A DNA stretch of 64,000 bases from Chitinophagaceae bacterium (GTDB lineage: Bacteria; Bacteroidota; Bacteroidia; Chitinophagales; Chitinophagaceae), in NCBI GenBank assembly GCA_947488765.1, contig CANLAE010000005.1, positions 62,001 through 126,000 on the forward strand, in the 5' to 3' direction. Positions 34,018 through 43,436 of the stretch are shown here, piece after piece (within the stretch, counting starts at the first letter, position 1; each line of letters begins with the position of its first letter). Under the pieces are notes generated by a model. It searched no databases. It saw only the letters and a list, made by a program, of their open reading frames with translations, and had not been told where the DNA came from. Made by a program: the position numbers and the translations under genes.

Positions 34018-35208
34018 ATGCGTTTTCAATCTTATTTCAATACTGCTATTACTTTGATAAAGTTGTACGATGGTAAATTTCCATTGGCAATTTTTTTGAA
34101 GCAATATTTTGCTGTGCATAAAAAGCATGGCAGTAAGGATAGAAAATTCATTAGCCATTTATGTTATTGTTACTATCGCTTAGGACATGCTTTCGATAAT
34201 ATAAGCACCCAAGAAAAATTAAAAACAACTTTGTTTTTATGCAATGAATCGGTAGGAGATTGGCAATTTTTATTTGAAGAAAGTTGGTTACAAAACTGGT
34301 CACCAGCATTACCCCAGCGAATTCAATTTATTCAACAAGTTGTAACTGATTTTTCAGTTGAAAATATTTTCCCATGGCAAAATGAATTAAGCCAAAGTAT
34401 AGATGCAGCAAGCTTTTCAGCCGCTCATCTTACGCAGCCATTCTTGTATGTACGTATTCGTCCGGGACATGAAAAATCGGTAATTCAACGATTAAGAGAC
34501 AATGAAATTGCTTTCAAAAAAATCTCCGAAAATACTTTGTCTTTTGCCAACGGCACAAAACTTGAAAGCGTATTAGACATTAATAAAGAAGTCGTCATTC
34601 AGGATGTTTCATCGCAATCAATTGTAACATTTATATCTCCAGAATTTTTGCAAATCAACTGGAACTCAAAATGGAAAGTTTGGGATTGTTGTGTTGCAAG
34701 TGGTGGTAAAACTATTTTGTTGCAGGATATTCATCCCAACAATCAATTGTTTTTAACAGATGTTCGTCAAACCATGTTGTTCCAACTACAACAACGATTA
34801 CATGCCGCAAGAATTAATCATTGGAAATTCGAAGCTGCTGATCTTACCAAAGAAAAATCTACTTTAAAGCATAATTCTTTGTATGATTTTATAATTGCTG
34901 ATGTGCCTTGTACCGGCAGCGGAACATGGAGCAGAACCCCCGAACAAATTCAATTTTTCAATCCGGAAATCATCAAAGATTTTTCAGAAAAACAAAAGAA
35001 AATTGTAAGCAATGTTATTCCACAATTAAAGCCAAACGGCTATTTGTTATACATTACTTGCTCTGCCTTTGCAAAAGAAAATGAAGAAGTGGTAAACTAT
35101 ATAAAAGAAAACTTCCACCTTAAATTAATAAAGATGGAAGTTTTAAAAGGTTATGAAAACAGCGCAGATACTATGTTTGCGGCCTTATTGAAAAATGATG
35201 TAGGATAA
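34018..35208 (+). CDS. RsmB/NOP-family rRNA (cytosine-C5) methyltransferase
   Basis: A 396-residue SAM-dependent RNA methyltransferase. The N-terminal about 130 residues are helical and NusB-like. The catalytic domain shows VWDCCVASGGKTILL (SAM loop, about residues 221-235), LTDVRQTML, motif IV ADVPCTGSGTW with one catalytic cysteine (about 297-307), and motif VI YITCSAF with the second (about 342-348). The family makes m5C in 16S rRNA; the exact site cannot be read from the sequence. It ends two bases from the convergent yebC stop. Confidence 0.9.
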   Translation: MRFQSYFNTAITLIKLYDGKFPLAIFLKQYFAVHKKHGSKDRKFISHLCYCYYRLGHAFDNISTQEKLKTTLFLCNESVGDWQFLFEESWLQNWSPALPQRIQFIQQVVTDFSVENIFPWQNELSQSIDAASFSAAHLTQPFLYVRIRPGHEKSVIQRLRDNEIAFKKISENTLSFANGTKLESVLDINKEVVIQDVSSQSIVTFISPEFLQINWNSKWKVWDCCVASGGKTILLQDIHPNNQLFLTDVRQTMLFQLQQRLHAARINHWKFEAADLTKEKSTLKHNSLYDFIIADVPCTGSGTWSRTPEQIQFFNPEIIKDFSEKQKKIVSNVIPQLKPNGYLLYITCSAFAKENEEVVNYIKENFHLKLIKMEVLKGYENSADTMFAALLKNDVG

Positions 35209-35210
35209 TA

Positions 35211-35933
35211 TTATCCCATGTTGTGAAACACTTTGTTAACGTCTTCGTCTTGTTCTAATCTTTCAATTAATTTACTAATATCTTCTGCTTGGGCATCATT
35301 TACAGGAACAGTTGTTGTTGGAATCCATTCTAATTCGGCGCTGATTGGTGTAATGTTTTTTTCCTCCAAAGCTTTTTGCAAATTACCAAAATCAGTAAAT
35401 GCACATCGCAATACTATAATTGGATTGTCATTGTCATCGGTACTTTCACCCAATTCATCCAATCCATGATCAATCAGTTCCAATTCCAAATCATCCATAT
35501 TCAATCCTTCAGGTTTTAATTTAAAAACCCCCATTTTTTTAAATTGAAAACTTACGCTGCCACTATTGCCCAATGCCCCATTTCCTTTATTAAAAGCAGC
35601 TTTTACATTAGCCACAGTACGCACATGATTGTCGGTTGCTGTTTCCACCAATAACGCCACACCATGCGGTGCGTAACCTTCGTACAAAATTTCTTCGTAG
35701 TTCGTTGTGTCTTTACCCATTGCTCTTTTAATAGCAGCTTCCACACGATCCTTTGGCATACCAACGCTACGTGCATTTTGAAAACATCTTCGCAAAGCAG
35801 GATTGGTAGCAACATCAGGTCCGCCGGCTTTTACAGCGATGATAATTTCTTTACCAATACGTGTAAATTGTTTCGCCATTCTATCCCAACGGGCAAACAT
35901 CGTGGCTTTTCTAACTTCAAAAATTCTTCCCAT
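35211..35933 (-). CDS. YebC/PmpR-family protein
   Basis: A 240-residue YebC family protein: [22 protein letters not shown] at the front resembles the usual GHSKW-type start but is shifted. It continues with [44 protein letters not shown] split around residues 46-71, and [14 protein letters not shown] (about 83-96). YebC proteins were long annotated as transcriptional regulators and have more recently been tied to translation of polyproline stretches. The first residues differ from the canonical MAGHSKW start, which is common in Bacteroidota homologues. Confidence 0.9.
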   Translation of the reverse strand: MGRIFEVRKATMFARWDRMAKQFTRIGKEIIIAVKAGGPDVATNPALRRCFQNARSVGMPKDRVEAAIKRAMGKDTTNYEEILYEGYAPHGVALLVETATDNHVRTVANVKAAFNKGNGALGNSGSVSFQFKKMGVFKLKPEGLNMDDLELELIDHGLDELGESTDDNDNPIIVLRCAFTDFGNLQKALEEKNITPISAELEWIPTTTVPVNDAQAEDISKLIERLEQDEDVNKVFHNMG

Positions 35934-35960
35934 AATTATTTAATATTTGTGGTTGTTTTT

Positions 35961-36048
35961 TAGGCAACCGGCTTTTGTATTTTATGGCATCGGCTGTTGC
36001 GTCGCACACTTCAACGCTTTGTTCTTTATTCAGCCAAGCGGTTGCAAA
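35961..36048. repeat. Imperfect palindromic intergenic element
   Basis: A locally GC-richer block between yebC and the permease. GCAACCGGCT (35964-35973) is mirrored by AGCC-AAGC-GGTTGC (36032-36045), with a four-base interruption. Inside it is the 17-base word at 35999-36015 that recurs inverted at 44183-44199. This looks like a small non-coding repeat of REP or MITE type; no coding frame is seen. Confidence 0.4.
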
Positions 36049-36087
36049 AATAACAGTTGTAAGATTATAAAAAATATTCTTTAAAAC

Positions 36088-36122
36088 AAGAATGCCACAC
36101 TCATTAAAAATGTGGCATTCTT
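36088..36122 (-). terminator. Intrinsic terminator of the amino-acid permease
   Basis: A 12-base stem AAGAATGCCACA / TGTGGCATTCTT (36088-36099 with 36111-36122) with an 11-base loop lies 20 bases after the permease stop. The minus strand continues with GTTTT. Confidence 0.75.
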
Positions 36123-36141
36123 CATTACACCAATCAATTAA

Positions 36142-37677
36142 TTAGTGTTTTTCAAAATCAGAGGCTTTTGGTAAAATTTCAGAAGGGTTTCTTAGTTTAC
36201 TTCTTTTACGACTGTAAGCAAAATAAACAACCAATCCAACAGCCATCCAAGCAAATGCTACAACTAAGGTTTGAGAATCCAAACCAATAATCATTGCAAA
36301 GCAAATTAAAGCTCCTAAAACAGAAACAACCGGAACAATCGGTGCTTTAAATGGTCTTTCAATATGCGGAGATTTTATTCTTAAAATCCAAACACCAATA
36401 CTTACCAAAACAAATGCAAACAAAGTTCCAAAACTTGTTAAGTCACCTGCAACATGCCCTGGTACAAATGCCGCAAATAAACCAACAAATACAAATAATA
36501 TCCAGTTGGCTTTGTAAGGAGTTTTATATTTTGGATGTAATTCACCAAAAGCTTTTGGTATCAATCCATCGTTACTCATTGTGTAGAAGATTCGGCTTTG
36601 CCCCATTAACATTACTAATATTACAGAACTGAATCCTGCTAAAATAGCAATCGTTACAGCTTTTGCCAACCATCCGTAACCTGTCATGTAAGTAGAAATT
36701 GCATAAGCAACAGATGCTTCACGACCTTTTTCAGGATCAACAAAATCTTTCCAGTTTGCAACACCTGTTAATACGTGTCCAAATAAAATATACAAAATTG
36801 TACAAACCACTAACGAACCTAATATACCAATTGGCATATCACGTTTTGGATTTTTTGCTTCTTGTGCTGCAGTACTTACTGCATCAAATCCTATGAATGC
36901 AAAGAAAACAATTGCTGCGCCACCTAATACACCGCCCCAGCCATGTTTGTTCCATCCACTATAATCTGCAATGATTTTACCTGCACTATCTTTTACAGCT
37001 GCAGTTCCAGCTGGTATTAAATAGGGCGTATGATTTTCAGGTTTAATAAATTGCCATCCAATTGCAATAAATAATAAAACAATTGCAACTTTTACAAATA
37101 CGATGATCATATTTACTACAGCACTTTCTTGTGTTCCTTTAATTAATAATAAAGTCAACAATAAAAGAATTACTAATGCAGGAGCATTCATCATACCGGA
37201 ATGTAAAACACCCGCAGTATCTGTATAACTTTCAAAAGGGGAGTGGCACCATTCATACGGTATCTGCCCTCCCAACAGTTTGTTTAAATATTCACTCCAG
37301 GCAATAGAAACTGTTGCAGCTCCTAATGCATATTCCATAATTAAAGCCCAACCAATGATCCACGCAATTAATTCACCCATTGTTACATAACTGTAAGCAT
37401 AAGCACTTCCAGCAATTGGAATCATGGCAGCAAATTCTGCATAACATAAACCTGCGAATGCACAACCAATAGCTGCAACAATAAATGAAATTGTAACACC
37501 TGGTCCAGCAGCTTGTCCGGCAGCTGCTGCTGTACGAACAAATAAACCTGCTCCAATAATTGCTCCAATACCAAGAGCAATCAAATTGCCTGCTCCAAGT
37601 GTTCTTTTAAGACCCTTTTCCCCATCTTCGGCTTGAGCCAGCATGAGGTCTAATGATTTCTTTGCAAATAAACTCAT
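36142..37677 (-). CDS. APC-family amino-acid permease
   Basis: A 511-residue inner-membrane transporter with about 12-13 hydrophobic helices. The first helix region LGIGAIIGAGLFVRTAAAAGQAAGPG (about residues 35-60, described in parts) is the APC substrate-binding signature GAxIGxGLF. Other typical features are FAFIGFDAVSTAAQEAKNPKRDMP split near residues 255-280 and a short charged cytosolic C-terminus. It resembles the cationic amino-acid transporter group, but specificity cannot be read. Single gene with its own terminator. Confidence 0.9.
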   Translation of the reverse strand: MSLFAKKSLDLMLAQAEDGEKGLKRTLGAGNLIALGIGAIIGAGLFVRTAAAAGQAAGPGVTISFIVAAIGCAFAGLCYAEFAAMIPIAGSAYAYSYVTMGELIAWIIGWALIMEYALGAATVSIAWSEYLNKLLGGQIPYEWCHSPFESYTDTAGVLHSGMMNAPALVILLLLTLLLIKGTQESAVVNMIIVFVKVAIVLLFIAIGWQFIKPENHTPYLIPAGTAAVKDSAGKIIADYSGWNKHGWGGVLGGAAIVFFAFIGFDAVSTAAQEAKNPKRDMPIGILGSLVVCTILYILFGHVLTGVANWKDFVDPEKGREASVAYAISTYMTGYGWLAKAVTIAILAGFSSVILVMLMGQSRIFYTMSNDGLIPKAFGELHPKYKTPYKANWILFVFVGLFAAFVPGHVAGDLTSFGTLFAFVLVSIGVWILRIKSPHIERPFKAPIVPVVSVLGALICFAMIIGLDSQTLVVAFAWMAVGLVVYFAYSRKRSKLRNPSEILPKASDFEKH

Positions 37678-37811
37678 AATAGTTTTGATTATTAATGATA
37701 CAATTTAATGCCGAAAATTAGTGAAAAAATAATTACCTAACATAAAAGTTTTACAATTCATAGTTTATCTACTTTATTACTATATTGCCAACTTAATCAA
37801 CACACTAACTA

Positions 37812-39092
37812 ATGGCTGCCATAACTTCTGCTCCTCCAAAAAAAAATAAACTTACTTTATGGATTTTAGTAGCAATGGTATTGGGTATAGGCGTTGGATA
37901 TTTTGTTCATACGCAAAGTTCTCCCGTAGTAATAAAAGGTTTCTCAACCAATATAAAATTATTGAGTAGCATCTTTATTCGCTTAGTTCAAATGATTATT
38001 GCGCCATTGGTTTTTACAACATTGGTTGTTGGTATTGCTAAATTAGGTGATTTAAAAACTGTTGGTCGTGTAGGTGGCAAGGCAATTTTATGGTTTGTTA
38101 CTGCCTCGTTGGTTTCATTATTAATAGGATTGTTGTTGGTGAATTTTTTTAAACCTGGACAATACATAAGTCTTTCACAACAAGATACAGAAGGCTTAAA
38201 AGATCTAATGACCAAACAAACTGCTTTCTCTTTACAAAACTTTGTAGAGCACGTAATTCCAAAAAGTTTTATTGAAGCAATGGCTACTAATGAAATTTTA
38301 CAATTGGTAGTATTCTCTATCTTTTTTGGTGTTGCAGCTGCCTCTGTTGGCGAATACGCAAAACCATTAATCAAAGCATTAGAAGTTGCATCACATATCA
38401 TTCTTAAAATTGTAGGATATGTAATGAACTTTGCACCATTAGGCGTTTTTGGAGCAATATCAGCAGTTGTTGCTGCCAAAGGCTTGGAAATATTTGAGTT
38501 TTACATCAAATACTTTGCTTTCTTTTTAATTGGGATTGCTTCATTGTGGGCAATTTTATTAACCGTTGGATTTATAATTTTACGTGGAAGATTAAAAGAG
38601 TTATTACGCCGAATTAGCAACCCGTTGTTAATTGCTTTTAGTACAACAAGCAGTGAAGCTGTATTTCCAAAGCTTACAGAAGAATTGGAAAGATTCGGTT
38701 GTAAAGACAGAATTGTTGCTTTCGTTTTACCATTGGGCTATTCATTTAATTTAGATGGAAGCATGATGTACATGACCTTTGCAAGTTTGGCAATTGCACA
38801 AGTTTACAATGTTCCTATTGCACATGATATTCCCTCGCAACTTACCATGTTATTGGTGCTGATGCTTACAAGCAAAGGAATTGCAGGTGTGCCAAGAGCA
38901 AGTTTGGTAGTAGTTTTGGCTACATGTGCCATGTTTAATATTCCACCAATTGGTGTAGCATTGATTTTGCCGATTGATCATTTTTGTGACATGTTCAGAA
39001 CAGCAACTAATGTCGTTGGAAATGCATTGGCAACAAGTGTTGTGAGTAAATGGGAAGGGGAATTGGAACATCCAGCTGTAAAAGCAGTTTAG
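37812..39092 (+). CDS. Dicarboxylate/amino acid:cation symporter (DAACS family)
   Basis: A 426-residue glutamate/C4-dicarboxylate symporter of the GltP/DctA fold. The serine-rich hairpin AFSTTSSEAVFPK (about residues 276-288), the cation-site LGYSFNLDGSMMYM (about 310-323) and HP2-like TSKGIAGVPRASLVV (about 354-368) are clear. It takes up glutamate, aspartate or C4-dicarboxylates with H+ or Na+. The DedA gene follows 23 bases after its stop, starting a rightward run of membrane genes. Confidence 0.92.
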   Translation: MAAITSAPPKKNKLTLWILVAMVLGIGVGYFVHTQSSPVVIKGFSTNIKLLSSIFIRLVQMIIAPLVFTTLVVGIAKLGDLKTVGRVGGKAILWFVTASLVSLLIGLLLVNFFKPGQYISLSQQDTEGLKDLMTKQTAFSLQNFVEHVIPKSFIEAMATNEILQLVVFSIFFGVAAASVGEYAKPLIKALEVASHIILKIVGYVMNFAPLGVFGAISAVVAAKGLEIFEFYIKYFAFFLIGIASLWAILLTVGFIILRGRLKELLRRISNPLLIAFSTTSSEAVFPKLTEELERFGCKDRIVAFVLPLGYSFNLDGSMMYMTFASLAIAQVYNVPIAHDIPSQLTMLLVLMLTSKGIAGVPRASLVVVLATCAMFNIPPIGVALILPIDHFCDMFRTATNVVGNALATSVVSKWEGELEHPAVKAV

Positions 39093-39115
39093 TTTATTTT
39101 TTTAAAATATTTTAC

Positions 39116-39790
39116 ATGTACTTACTAGAAGGATTTCATTTCACACAATTATTACAACCTCAGTTTTATATTGAGCATGGTGGCTTGTGGTTATTACTGT
39201 TTGTTGTATTCGCAGAAACTGGTTTGTTTGTAGGATTCTTTTTGCCGGGGGATAGTTTATTGTTTGTTGCTGGTATTTATTGCAATGAACTAGTTGCAAC
39301 TTTATTACCAATACAAAATGAGTATATACAATTATTGTTTTTGTGGGTATTGATTTCAATTGCAGGAATCTTTGGAAACACTATTGGCTATTGGTTTGGT
39401 AATAGAGTAGGACCCACTATGTACAGCTGGAAAGACAACTTATTATTCAAGAAAAAATACCTTATAAAAGCGCATGATTTTTACGAGAAGAATGGCGGTG
39501 GAGCAATTGTGATTGCACGTTTTTTACCAATCATCAGAACCTTTGCTCCAATTGTTGCAGGTATTGTACAAATGGATAAAAAGAAATTTACTTTTTATAA
39601 TGTAGTCGGTTCTTTTACATGGGTATTCAGTATGTTGCTTGCCGGACATTTTTTACAAAAATGGATTTTATCTCAATTTGGTTTTGATTTGAAAAGCCAT
39701 TTAGAAATCATTGTTTTAGGAATTGTATTTATTACAACCGCACCAGTGTTGATTAAATTATTCAGCAAAAAAAAATCTGAAACAAATTAA
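39116..39790 (+). CDS. DedA-family membrane protein
   Basis: A protein of 224 residues from MYLLEGFHF at 39116; an ATG at 39050 lies inside the preceding gene and adds unrelated residues. DedA (SNARE-associated) features: FVGFFLPGDSLLFVAG (about residues 38-53), a G-rich helix ISIAGIFGNTIGYWFGN, and the re-entrant block IVIARFLPIIRTFAPIVAG (about 137-155) with the key arginines. DedA proteins are lipid scramblases or undecaprenyl-phosphate flippases in several bacteria; the exact lipid is unknown here. Confidence 0.9.
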   Translation: MYLLEGFHFTQLLQPQFYIEHGGLWLLLFVVFAETGLFVGFFLPGDSLLFVAGIYCNELVATLLPIQNEYIQLLFLWVLISIAGIFGNTIGYWFGNRVGPTMYSWKDNLLFKKKYLIKAHDFYEKNGGGAIVIARFLPIIRTFAPIVAGIVQMDKKKFTFYNVVGSFTWVFSMLLAGHFLQKWILSQFGFDLKSHLEIIVLGIVFITTAPVLIKLFSKKKSETN

Positions 39791-39854
39791 ATATTACCCA
39801 TTTTATTCAACACAATTCAACTCTTTATTACAAGATTATTTTAAGTAAAAAGGT

Positions 39855-41084
39855 ATGACACAAAAAAAAGAGTACGGTATTTTATCGCTTCCTGTAATTG
39901 TGGGTGCATTGGGATTTTTTGTAGATGTGTTTGATTTATTGTTGTTTAATATTATTCGTAAACCAAGTTTGAAAAGTTTGGGATTAGATGAAAATAGTAT
40001 TGATGCAACAGGAGAATACATGCTCAATATTCAAATGATAGGTTTGGTAATTGGTGGAATTTTGTGGGGAATTTTAGGAGATAAAAAAGGACGATTAAGT
40101 GTGTTATTTGGTTCTATACTTTTATACTCAATTGCTACAATAGCCAATGGTTTTGTGCAAGATGTAACTACATATACTTGGCTTAGATTCATTGCTGGGC
40201 TTGGCTTAGCGGGTGAGTTGGGGGCAAGTATTACATTGACTAGTGAAATTTTACCTAAAGAAAAAAGAGGGATTGCTGCAACTATTATTGCAACGACAGG
40301 AGTGTTAGGAACAATCACTGCATTTTATGTAAATGATTTTTTCAACAACTGGCGTATTTGTTATTTTATAGGTGGAGGTTTAGGTTTGTTGTTATTGTTG
40401 ATGCGTGTTAGCATTAAAGAAAGTGGTATGTATGACAGCTTAAGAAATAAGTCTGTTCAGTTAGGAAATTTTTTCATGTTCTTCAATAAAAGAGATCGGT
40501 TTTTAAGATACATACGAAGCATTTTAATTGGCTTGCCTGTATGGTATGCCATTGGTGTTTTAGTAAGTTTCAGTAATAAGTTTGGTAAAGGAATGGGTAT
40601 TGAAAATGTTGATCCAGGAAGGGCTGTTTTATATCAATATATGGGTTTGGCACTCGGTGATTTGTCTGCCGGTTTTTTAAGCAACATCATTAAAAGCCGT
40701 AAAAAAGCATTGTTTGTTTTTTATTCTATCGCAATTTGTTTCATGGTGCTTTATTTTATGCAACACAATGAAACAGCGCAACACATGTATTGGATATGTA
40801 TGGGGTTAGGTTTTGGCTCCGGAATTTCTGTATTATATATTAGTATGAGTGCAGAACAATTTGGTACAAATCTGAGATCTACTGCAACTACTTCAATTCC
40901 CAATTTTGTACGTGGTGGGTTGGTATTAATCAGCTTTTTATTTCAATGGATACGATCACTTAATGGAATTGATTTTGTAACCGGTGGATGGATCACAGGA
41001 ATTATTGTAATGCTTATTGCATTGCTTGCTGTAATATTTACCAAAGAAACATTTGGAAGAGATTTGGATTTTATCGAAACATAA
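39855..41084 (+). CDS. MFS transporter (first of a tandem pair)
   Basis: A 409-residue, 12-helix major facilitator transporter. Helix 1 carries ALGFFVDVFDLLLFNIIR (about residues 12-29), and the loop 2-3 motif A variant is GDKKGRLSVLFGS (about 74-86), followed by FIAGLGLAGELGASITL. The layout is like the metabolite:H+ symporter group. It aligns by eye along its whole length with the next gene. The spacing of 64 bases from DedA and 27 to its paralogue suggests one transcript. Substrate unknown. Confidence 0.88.
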   Translation: MTQKKEYGILSLPVIVGALGFFVDVFDLLLFNIIRKPSLKSLGLDENSIDATGEYMLNIQMIGLVIGGILWGILGDKKGRLSVLFGSILLYSIATIANGFVQDVTTYTWLRFIAGLGLAGELGASITLTSEILPKEKRGIAATIIATTGVLGTITAFYVNDFFNNWRICYFIGGGLGLLLLLMRVSIKESGMYDSLRNKSVQLGNFFMFFNKRDRFLRYIRSILIGLPVWYAIGVLVSFSNKFGKGMGIENVDPGRAVLYQYMGLALGDLSAGFLSNIIKSRKKALFVFYSIAICFMVLYFMQHNETAQHMYWICMGLGFGSGISVLYISMSAEQFGTNLRSTATTSIPNFVRGGLVLISFLFQWIRSLNGIDFVTGGWITGIIVMLIALLAVIFTKETFGRDLDFIET

Positions 41085-41111
41085 TATTTTAACTGATAAG
41101 GAAGCTTAAAT

Positions 41112-42341
41112 ATGAATAAAGAAAAGCAAATTGGAATTTTATCTATTCCTGTTTTAGTAGCTGCATTAGGCTATTTTGTAGATATATATGATTTACTGTT
41201 GTTCAGTATTATTCGTGTTCCAAGTTTAAAATCTATAGGCGTAAGCGAAGTTGCATTGCTTACCGATGGTGAAAAAATAATAAGCACACAAATGATTGGC
41301 TTATTGTTGGGGGGTATTTTATGGGGTGTAATAGGGGATAAAAAAGGAAGATTAAGTGTTTTATTCGGCAGTATTTTATTGTATTCTGTAGCAAATATTG
41401 CCAATGGATTTGTACAAACCGTTAATCAATATGCACTCATCAGATTTATAGCAGGTTTGGGTTTGGCGGGAGAATTAGGCGCAGGTATTACACTTGTAAG
41501 TGAAATGGTTCCCAAAGAAAAACGTGGCATTGCAACAAGCTTGGTAGCAGGCATAGGACTTACAGGTGCTGTATTTGCTTATTTCTTTAAACAAAATTTT
41601 GAATGGAGAACTTGTTACTTTATTGGCGGAGGTTTAGGACTTACCTTATTGTTGCTGCGCATTTCTGTTTTTGAAAGTGGCATGTTTAATAAAGTGAAAG
41701 AAATGAATGTACAGAAAGGAAATTTCTTCATGCTTTTTACAAAAGGAGAAAGACTGAAAAGATACATTCTTGGTATTTTAATAGGGTTACCAACTTGGTT
41801 TGTAATAGGCATTTTAATTACATTCTCCAAAGAATTTGGATTGGCATTTGGTATCAAAGAATCTATTGATTCCGGCAAAGCAATTATGTATGCGTATGCA
41901 GCAATTTCTATCGGAGATATTTTAATTGGCTTTATAAGTCAGTGGTTGAAAAGTAGAAAAAAAGCATTATATATTTTTTATGGAATAACCATATTTTTTA
42001 TGGTTTTATTCTTCACCAATTTATACAATGGAACTGCAGGTGCAATGTATTGGGTATGTGCTGGATTAGGCTTTGGTACTGGCTTTTGGGCAATTTTTGT
42101 AACTATGGGAGCAGAGCAGTTTGGTACAAATATCAGGGCTACTGCAGCTACTACTATTCCTAATATGGTGCGGGGATTATTGTCTATTTTTATTATTCCT
42201 TTATTCAAATATTTAAGGGCTGAAACATCTTTTATTCATGGTGCTTTAATAACAGGAGTTATTGTAATGATACTAGCTGTTACAGCAGCAATTATGAGTA
42301 AAGAAACATTTGGCAAAGACTTGAATTTTGTAGAATCATAA
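41112..42341 (+). CDS. MFS transporter (second of a tandem pair)
   Basis: A 409-residue paralogue of the preceding gene with the same length and the same signature blocks: ALGYFVDIYDLLLFSIIR, GDKKGRLSVLFGSILLYS and FIAGLGLAGELGAGITL. Both end in a K-E-T-F-G-(R/K)-D-L-(D/N)-F motif. Divergence is spread across the protein, so the duplication is not recent. Substrate unknown; co-expression with its twin and the GT9 gene 40 bases downstream is likely. Confidence 0.88.
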   Translation: MNKEKQIGILSIPVLVAALGYFVDIYDLLLFSIIRVPSLKSIGVSEVALLTDGEKIISTQMIGLLLGGILWGVIGDKKGRLSVLFGSILLYSVANIANGFVQTVNQYALIRFIAGLGLAGELGAGITLVSEMVPKEKRGIATSLVAGIGLTGAVFAYFFKQNFEWRTCYFIGGGLGLTLLLLRISVFESGMFNKVKEMNVQKGNFFMLFTKGERLKRYILGILIGLPTWFVIGILITFSKEFGLAFGIKESIDSGKAIMYAYAAISIGDILIGFISQWLKSRKKALYIFYGITIFFMVLFFTNLYNGTAGAMYWVCAGLGFGTGFWAIFVTMGAEQFGTNIRATAATTIPNMVRGLLSIFIIPLFKYLRAETSFIHGALITGVIVMILAVTAAIMSKETFGKDLNFVES

Positions 42342-42381
42342 TTCTATTGATAAAGCTTTGAGGGATTTTATAAACTGAAAT

Positions 42382-43371
42382 ATGAAATTTTTAATCATCC
42401 GTTTTTCATCTATTGGAGATATTGTTTTAACCACACCTGTTATAAGGTGTTTGAAAAAACAAGTACCTGATGCTGAAGTTCATTTTCTTACTAAAAAGTC
42501 TTTCACAAATATTGTAGAATCTAATCCTTACATCGATAAAATCATAACACTTGGTAATGATTGGAATAGAATGATAGATGCCTTAAAAACTGAGCAATAC
42601 GATTACATAATTGATTTGCACCACAACCTCAGAACCTTAAGAATTAAAAGAACTTTAAAAGTAAAATCATTTTCTTTTGATAAACTGAATATTCATAAAT
42701 GGTTGTTGACTGCATTAAAAATAAATGTTTTACCAAAGCTGCATATTGTAGACAGAAACCTTTCAACGCTTTCAAGTTTTGGTGTTTTGAATGATGGCAA
42801 AGGACTGGATTATTTTATTCCTGATAAGGACAAAGTAAAAGACAAAGACATTCCTGCATCGCATCATTTTGGATATATCGGTATTGTTATTGGCGCAGCA
42901 TTGGAAACAAAAAAATTACCCGTTCATAGGTTGAAAGAACTTTGTAGTAAAATTAATTATCCCATTATTTTGTTAGGCGGACCCGAAGACAAAGCAAATG
43001 GCGATGTAATTGCTGCAACTGATGACATTAAAATTTACAATTCCTGCGGAAAGTTTAACCTCAATGAAAGTGCCGATTTGGTAAGAAGAAGCAAACTCAT
43101 TATCACCCACGATACAGGATTAATGCACATTGCAGCAGCATTAAAAAAACCAATTGTTTCTATTTGGGGAAATACTGTTACCGATTTTGGTATGACTGCT
43201 TATTACGGAAATAATACAATCACAGATACAAGGTTTGAAGTAACCGGATTGAGTTGCAGACCCTGCAGTAAAATCGGCTACAAACAATGTCCGAAAAATC
43301 ATTTTAAATGTATGGAATTACAAAGCATTGATTTAATTGCAAAGTATGTTGTGAGTAGTACAGTTATTTAA
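42382..43371 (+). CDS. Glycosyltransferase family 9 (heptosyltransferase-like)
   Basis: A 329-residue GT9 enzyme: MKFLIIRFSSIGDIVLTTPV at the start is the hallmark N-terminal loop. YDYIIDLHHNLRT (about residues 74-86), the nucleotide-sugar region ILLGGPEDKANGD (about 196-208) and ITHDTGLMHIAAALKKPIVSIWG split near 241-263 complete the fold. Such enzymes add heptose or related sugars to the LPS core on the cytosolic face. A cysteine-rich tail (CRPCSKIGYKQCPKNHFKC, about 288-306) is common in the family. It ends the rightward membrane-gene run. Confidence 0.9.
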   Translation: MKFLIIRFSSIGDIVLTTPVIRCLKKQVPDAEVHFLTKKSFTNIVESNPYIDKIITLGNDWNRMIDALKTEQYDYIIDLHHNLRTLRIKRTLKVKSFSFDKLNIHKWLLTALKINVLPKLHIVDRNLSTLSSFGVLNDGKGLDYFIPDKDKVKDKDIPASHHFGYIGIVIGAALETKKLPVHRLKELCSKINYPIILLGGPEDKANGDVIAATDDIKIYNSCGKFNLNESADLVRRSKLIITHDTGLMHIAAALKKPIVSIWGNTVTDFGMTAYYGNNTITDTRFEVTGLSCRPCSKIGYKQCPKNHFKCMELQSIDLIAKYVVSSTVI

Positions 43372-43436
43372 TTTGGAGTTTAAAAGTTCAAGAAGTTGAA
43401 AATATTTGAACTACGCTGTCCATTGTATTCTCTAAT

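Noticed and set aside
37988-38479. 163-codon frame antisense to the dicarboxylate symporter
   Set aside because: It mirrors the symporter codons, has no start context and no recognisable motif.
39050-39115. Upstream ATG extending the DedA protein by 22 residues
   Set aside because: It starts inside the symporter gene, and the added residues do not resemble DedA; MYLLEG at 39116 does.
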